From the NCBI RefSeq assembly GCF_032854445.1, contig NC_088296.1, forward strand, positions 20,821,853-20,885,852: a stretch of DNA of 64,000 bases, given 5' to 3'. The DNA is from Liolophura sinensis. Taxonomy: Eukaryota; Mollusca; Polyplacophora; Chitonida; Chitonidae. How positions within the stretch are numbered: position 1 is the first letter of the stretch; every line of letters starts with the position of its first letter. The notes under the pieces are model-generated. The model made no database searches, was not told where the DNA came from, and saw nothing but the letters and a program-made list of their open reading frames with translations. The position numbers were made by a program, and so were the translations under genes. This document shows, one piece after another, positions 60,680 through 64,000 of this stretch.

Positions 60680-61274
60680 CTAAAGATTGGGGCTGTGATG
60701 TGGTAAATGGGTAAATGGCACACCAACCTGCGGACTGGGACACGGCTCACAGGAAGAATTTTACGGCTGTGCCGACATTGCCATTCGAGAAACGTCTGTT
60801 AAACCCAATGCAACAACAACAACAAACTCTACACCTTTACCTTCAAGCGCTCAACCGACGAAACCAACCACAACAACGACAACCAAAGCTTCTGCTACGA
60901 CTACACCTTCCAAACTCACCGAAACACCCACAAAATCAGTAACAGCAATCCCGGTAATCACATCACCTACAGCACCAAATGCCACCAAAACAACAACGAC
61001 AGCAAAACCACCAAGCTCGTCAGGCGCCTCGGCCAAAATTACAGGAGCAACGACAACATCGCCACCGAAGACAGGAATAACCACTGTCAGTCGTAGAACT
61101 TCACCGGCACAGCCGGATAAATCGACCAAACCTGCTTCGGCGAAGGACATCTTGTCGTGCCAGGGACGTGGTAGTTTACAGGGTACACTGATGGATGAGA
61201 AGTGTCGGTCCATGTGTCGTACTGGGAAGTGTCTGCTAGCCTTCTGCAATGACGCTTGTCAGGAATTGGTCTGA
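60680..61274 (+). pseudogene. LPMO copy 2 exon 3 (8-bp duplication)
   Basis: Acceptor TTTGTTCAG. Reads AKDWGCDVVNG, then the duplicated GTAAATGG shifts frame. In the other frame CGLGHGSQEEFYGCADIAI continues into an open Thr/Pro-rich linker and the final CRSMCRTGKCLLAFCNDAC. Confidence 0.83.
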
Positions 61275-62486
61275 CAACTCCTTACAGCGCATACGTCATT
61301 CTCTACCGTTTGCTCTACCTCAATGCCACCACTACTAAATTGTGTAGGCTACACAAAATCTTCGTCAACTGATGTAACTGGGGTAACAGGAAATGATGTC
61401 AGAAAACATAAACAATGCGTCACAGAGCTGCATGCTTCTGTCCAGTATGAAGTGAAACCGACTAGACCCCTATCTTCCATAACGTCAACTAATCTTTTTT
61501 TTTCACCCTTTTTTACTTGGATGGGGAGATAGAAAAAAACAAAACAAAATCTTGTTCTCTGTATAAATAAAATAACAAATCAAAATCTCACATTGGTTGT
61601 TATTAATTTCAATGGTTAAAACAAACGCGGCGTGGGTTCAAAGCAGGTTTGGGAACGACGCTATTGCGGTTGTTGATGCAGTCTATCGTTAATTGAAGAC
61701 CACTTGTCCTCCGCTAGTATTGTGTGCATATGTCTACATCACCTGGCAAAGTTCATTTGTTAGTGGCCATGTTAAAAGGCATGTAAGAAGTATGCTGAAG
61801 TCAGCACAAGGAGCGAACGCATCATTTAACACAATATTTGCTATAGCTTAATTCTGCAAATGGGGCTGAAATGAGCTTTCCATTATTTTCTCTGCTTATA
61901 CACTACGAAGCATTCTATTTTGAAAATGTGCATTACACACAAATTATACCAACTTTAATCCACAGGTTTTGTCTACACCTCTAGGACAAATATACAGTCG
62001 CACAGTTCAATGTTGACGCGTACATATACACAAGAGTTGTGTCCCTTGTTTCAGCACCCTGTCTAAAGCGTTATTCACAATTGCGGTCAGTAGATTAATT
62101 TGGGCTTCCACATTAAGTCGAAAGTTAATCAGTGAACAGTTGAAGAGTAGTGTGGCCTGTGGGTCATGTGGGCTTTTCTCCACCGGTTGTGTTTTGTGCC
62201 AATCATATAAGAGAATCATGTAATAGGAGTACATTAAATAACAAACGTGACTGAATTTTTCCCGTTCTAAGGCAATCTATTTCCATGCACTATTTTGTAA
62301 TTGTAAAACCACTTTACTACAGTTAATGACAGATATGTAGTGTCAGTTAACGCATATTTCTTTATCGACTGTTTAGTGCATAAGCGTCTAATATTGGCAG
62401 GATTTTACTACCAAATCTAGTGTTTGAAATGTGACTGCTTTGAATTAACTCTCTGTTACCCATTTGATATAACCCGTTTTCTCTTG
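61275..62486. other. No supported gene
   Basis: Downstream of LPMO copy 2. AATAAA at about 61566 could be its old polyadenylation signal. Nothing else recognised. Confidence 0.5.
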
Positions 62487-62680
62487 CGGTCGCTATGAGT
62501 TCCAATTCAGTTCCTCGCTTCCTCTCCAGCCTTACGTGGTAATATCTACCAACAACTTGCCGATGGCTGTAGTTTTCCCCAGAGCTTTGCCCGCTTTCCT
62601 CGCACCATAATGCTGACCGTCGTCATAAAGTGAAATGTTCTTGAGTACGGCGTAAAATACCAATTAAATAAAAAAGCAGA
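62487..62680 (+). mobile_element. SINE, decayed
   Basis: GGTCGCTATGAGTTCCAATT (B-box area), CTTCCTCTCCAGCCTTACGT, CACCATAATGCTGACCGTCG and GAGTACGGCGTAAAATACC. The A-box part is gone. Confidence 0.87.
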
Positions 62681-63119
62681 CAAATAAATAAATGAATAAC
62701 CTGTTTTGGACTTGCGTAACCCGCTCTTTGCAGCTCAGTTGAAAGAATGGTGCTACGCCCGTCTCACATTATTACTGCATTATAACTGAAGACGACCTGT
62801 AACTCTACTAAGCTGAAATCTCGTCCAAGTCCTCAACAACAACATTATGAGCTAGCGTAAAATTCGGAAAGTTTAGAAATTAGAGCTAACCTAACAGCCA
62901 ACCAGACTGGACACTCAGCATCACGGCATCGGCAAAACGTCCCGCAAACTCCTCACAGCGCATGTGAATCTCTCTACGATCGCTTGACAGTTCTTCCACC
63001 TTTAACAAACCATTTACAGAAATGTTAAACGCCGTAATCACATGAGCCTGGATGATGTTTATATAAATAAACTGATATCACTTATATTTTTATCAATGCC
63101 TGATATATATTTATTTCAC

Positions 63120-63287
63120 AGTCGGGTCATACCAAAGACTTTATAAAGACAGGGAGGTTGTTATACCAAGGAAACATGACTGGTTTGTCCTACATACATA
63201 CATACATACATACATACATACATACATACATACATACATACATACATACATACATACATACATACATACATACATACATACATACAT
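63120..63287 (+). mobile_element. (CATA)-tailed SINE, internally deleted, with expanded tail
   Basis: GTCGGGTCATACCAAAGACT and AAGGAAACATGACTGGTTTG match the first part of the 44085 element. It then jumps straight into about 100 bp of (CATA)n. Confidence 0.65.
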
Positions 63288-63432
63288 GGAGTGTCTAGTG
63301 TCACGTATTTGGTGTCGCGATAATATCTTGGGTCAGTGTACTGGAACTGGACGAGGAGTCATGTCTGAGATAAATATACTGCAACACGGTAGAATTGTCA
63401 GGTCTGGTGTCAGTCTAATGGAACTGAATAGG

Positions 63433-63648
63433 CTGTTATGTTATGTTATGTTATGTTATGTTATGTTATGTTATGTTATGTTATGTTATGTTATGTTATG
63501 TTATGTTGTTATGTTATGTTATGTTATGTTATGTTATGTTATGCTATGCTATGCTATGCTATGCTATGCTATGCTATGCTATGCTATGCTATGTTATGTT
63601 ATGTTATGTTATGTTATGTTATGTTATGTTATGTTATGTCATGTCATG
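63433..63648. repeat. (ATGTT)n pentanucleotide array with an (ATGCT)n core
   Basis: About 215 bp. A block of ten ATGCT units (63541-63590) is flanked on both sides by ATGTT units, with one out-of-step TTGTT at about 63505 and two ATGTC units at the end. The MLCYVM-type open frames are products of the repeat. Confidence 0.97.
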
Positions 63649-63961
63649 TATTCACTAATGCAGGGTGTTGCACGTGTCGGCATTGAATTGAAACTTTAGC
63701 AACGATAGATAGTCCTACTGTGGTACCAATGCTGTTACACGGAACGTTAGCTTGTAGACTGACATACACACATTTGTTTACTTCACAATTGACTTGACTT
63801 TTTAGAATTGAAGCAATTCGGAGGTAAGGAGATATTGTATACACCTTCTATCAATCTAACAAAAAACCTCCCCATAACGTTTGGTAGAGTTGCTCGTTTG
63901 CGGTACACATGCGTCATTTCAGGTGCATTACAGCGTTGTGGCTGCTCTAATATTAAAAAAG

Positions 63962-64000
63962 ACTGGTTTCCTTCCCGGTCGTACGTGGGTGGGTCTGCCA
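63962..64000 (+). mobile_element. SINE cut by the window end
   Basis: CTTCCCGGTCGTACGTGGG and GGGTCTGCCA match the middle of the SINE body. Confidence 0.7.

Larger units (their letters stand above)
56214..61274 (+). pseudogene. Second AA15-type LPMO gene, frame-broken tandem paralogue
   Basis: Same three-exon plan and intron phases as the gene 7 kb upstream: 56214-56393, 57616-57999 and 60680-61274. Exon 1 is intact: signal peptide, then HGRLLEPPSRSSMWRAGY with mature His26. Exon 2 keeps the family blocks (NNGQCGLCG, NEAGGRYATGLIGRTYNGG, SAHGGWFEF, NNDPKRAITQECL, CTQCVLQWKYHT) but in three frames, owing to single-base losses near 57655 and 57805 and a one-base gain near 57740. Exon 3 has an exact 8-bp tandem duplication (GTAAATGG, 60703-60718) that shifts the frame just before the conserved FYGCADIAI block. 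The Thr-rich linker and six-Cys domain then read openly to TGA with the same cysteine spacing as gene 1. Either a young pseudogene or a gene spoiled by sequencing indels; two ATGs (56214, 56217) can start it. Confidence 0.82.

Noticed and set aside
60715-60942. Separate 75-codon frame at the start of LPMO copy 2 exon 3
   Set aside because: It is the out-of-frame reading after the 8-bp duplication. The conserved motifs lie in the other frame.
63286-63699. 137-codon MLCYVM-repeat protein
   Set aside because: Produced by the ATGTT pentanucleotide array in all three frames.

Overview
The window looks like nuclear DNA from a mollusc, bivalve or gastropod not resolved. It is AT-rich, its genes are split by long introns, and it carries many copies of a tRNA-headed SINE whose tail reads (reverse strand) TGATTGGTGTTTTACGCC and a second SINE-like family ending in (CATA)n. 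I associate both families with molluscan genomes. AA15-type polysaccharide monooxygenase genes also fit an invertebrate. All exon models are by eye from splice sites, phase and protein similarity; there is no transcript evidence.

Layout. 1-3.2 kb: a 45-bp minisatellite. 3.2-21.6 kb: a rearranged block made from a cluster of small immunoglobulin (Ig) receptor genes. A 2.6-kb segment 'A', holding a signal-peptide exon and a V-type Ig exon, occurs once inverted (5233-7845) and once forward (14897-17529). The forward copy sits exactly between two direct copies of a 4-kb segment 'B' (10882-14892 and 17532-21551). The inverted copy keeps a third, transmembrane exon. 22.1-33.8 kb: the complete paralogue, with five exons all joined in phase 1. 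It encodes a signal peptide, one V-type Ig domain, three hydrophobic segments, an acidic cytosolic linker and a C-terminal NHL-like beta-propeller (617 residues). A SINE abuts its stop codon.

34-48 kb has no gene I can support. It holds SINEs, a 101-bp satellite (36.7-38.9 kb), a decayed LINE (40.7-42.0 kb), a tRNA-like foldback element, and several copies of a dispersed repeat I call R1, which I cannot name.

48.8-61.3 kb: two tandem AA15 lytic polysaccharide monooxygenase genes. The first (48922-53190, three exons, 385 residues) looks intact: signal peptide, N-terminal His after cleavage, copper-brace motifs, Thr-rich linker and a small six-cysteine C-terminal domain. The second (56214-61274) has the same exon plan but four reading-frame breaks in this sequence. 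61.3-64 kb: SINE pieces and microsatellites.

Functionally there are two themes. One is a family of Ig receptors with an unusual cytosolic propeller, probably recognition or adhesion receptors (inference). The other is secreted chitin- or cellulose-oxidising enzymes. Nothing in the sequence links the two.
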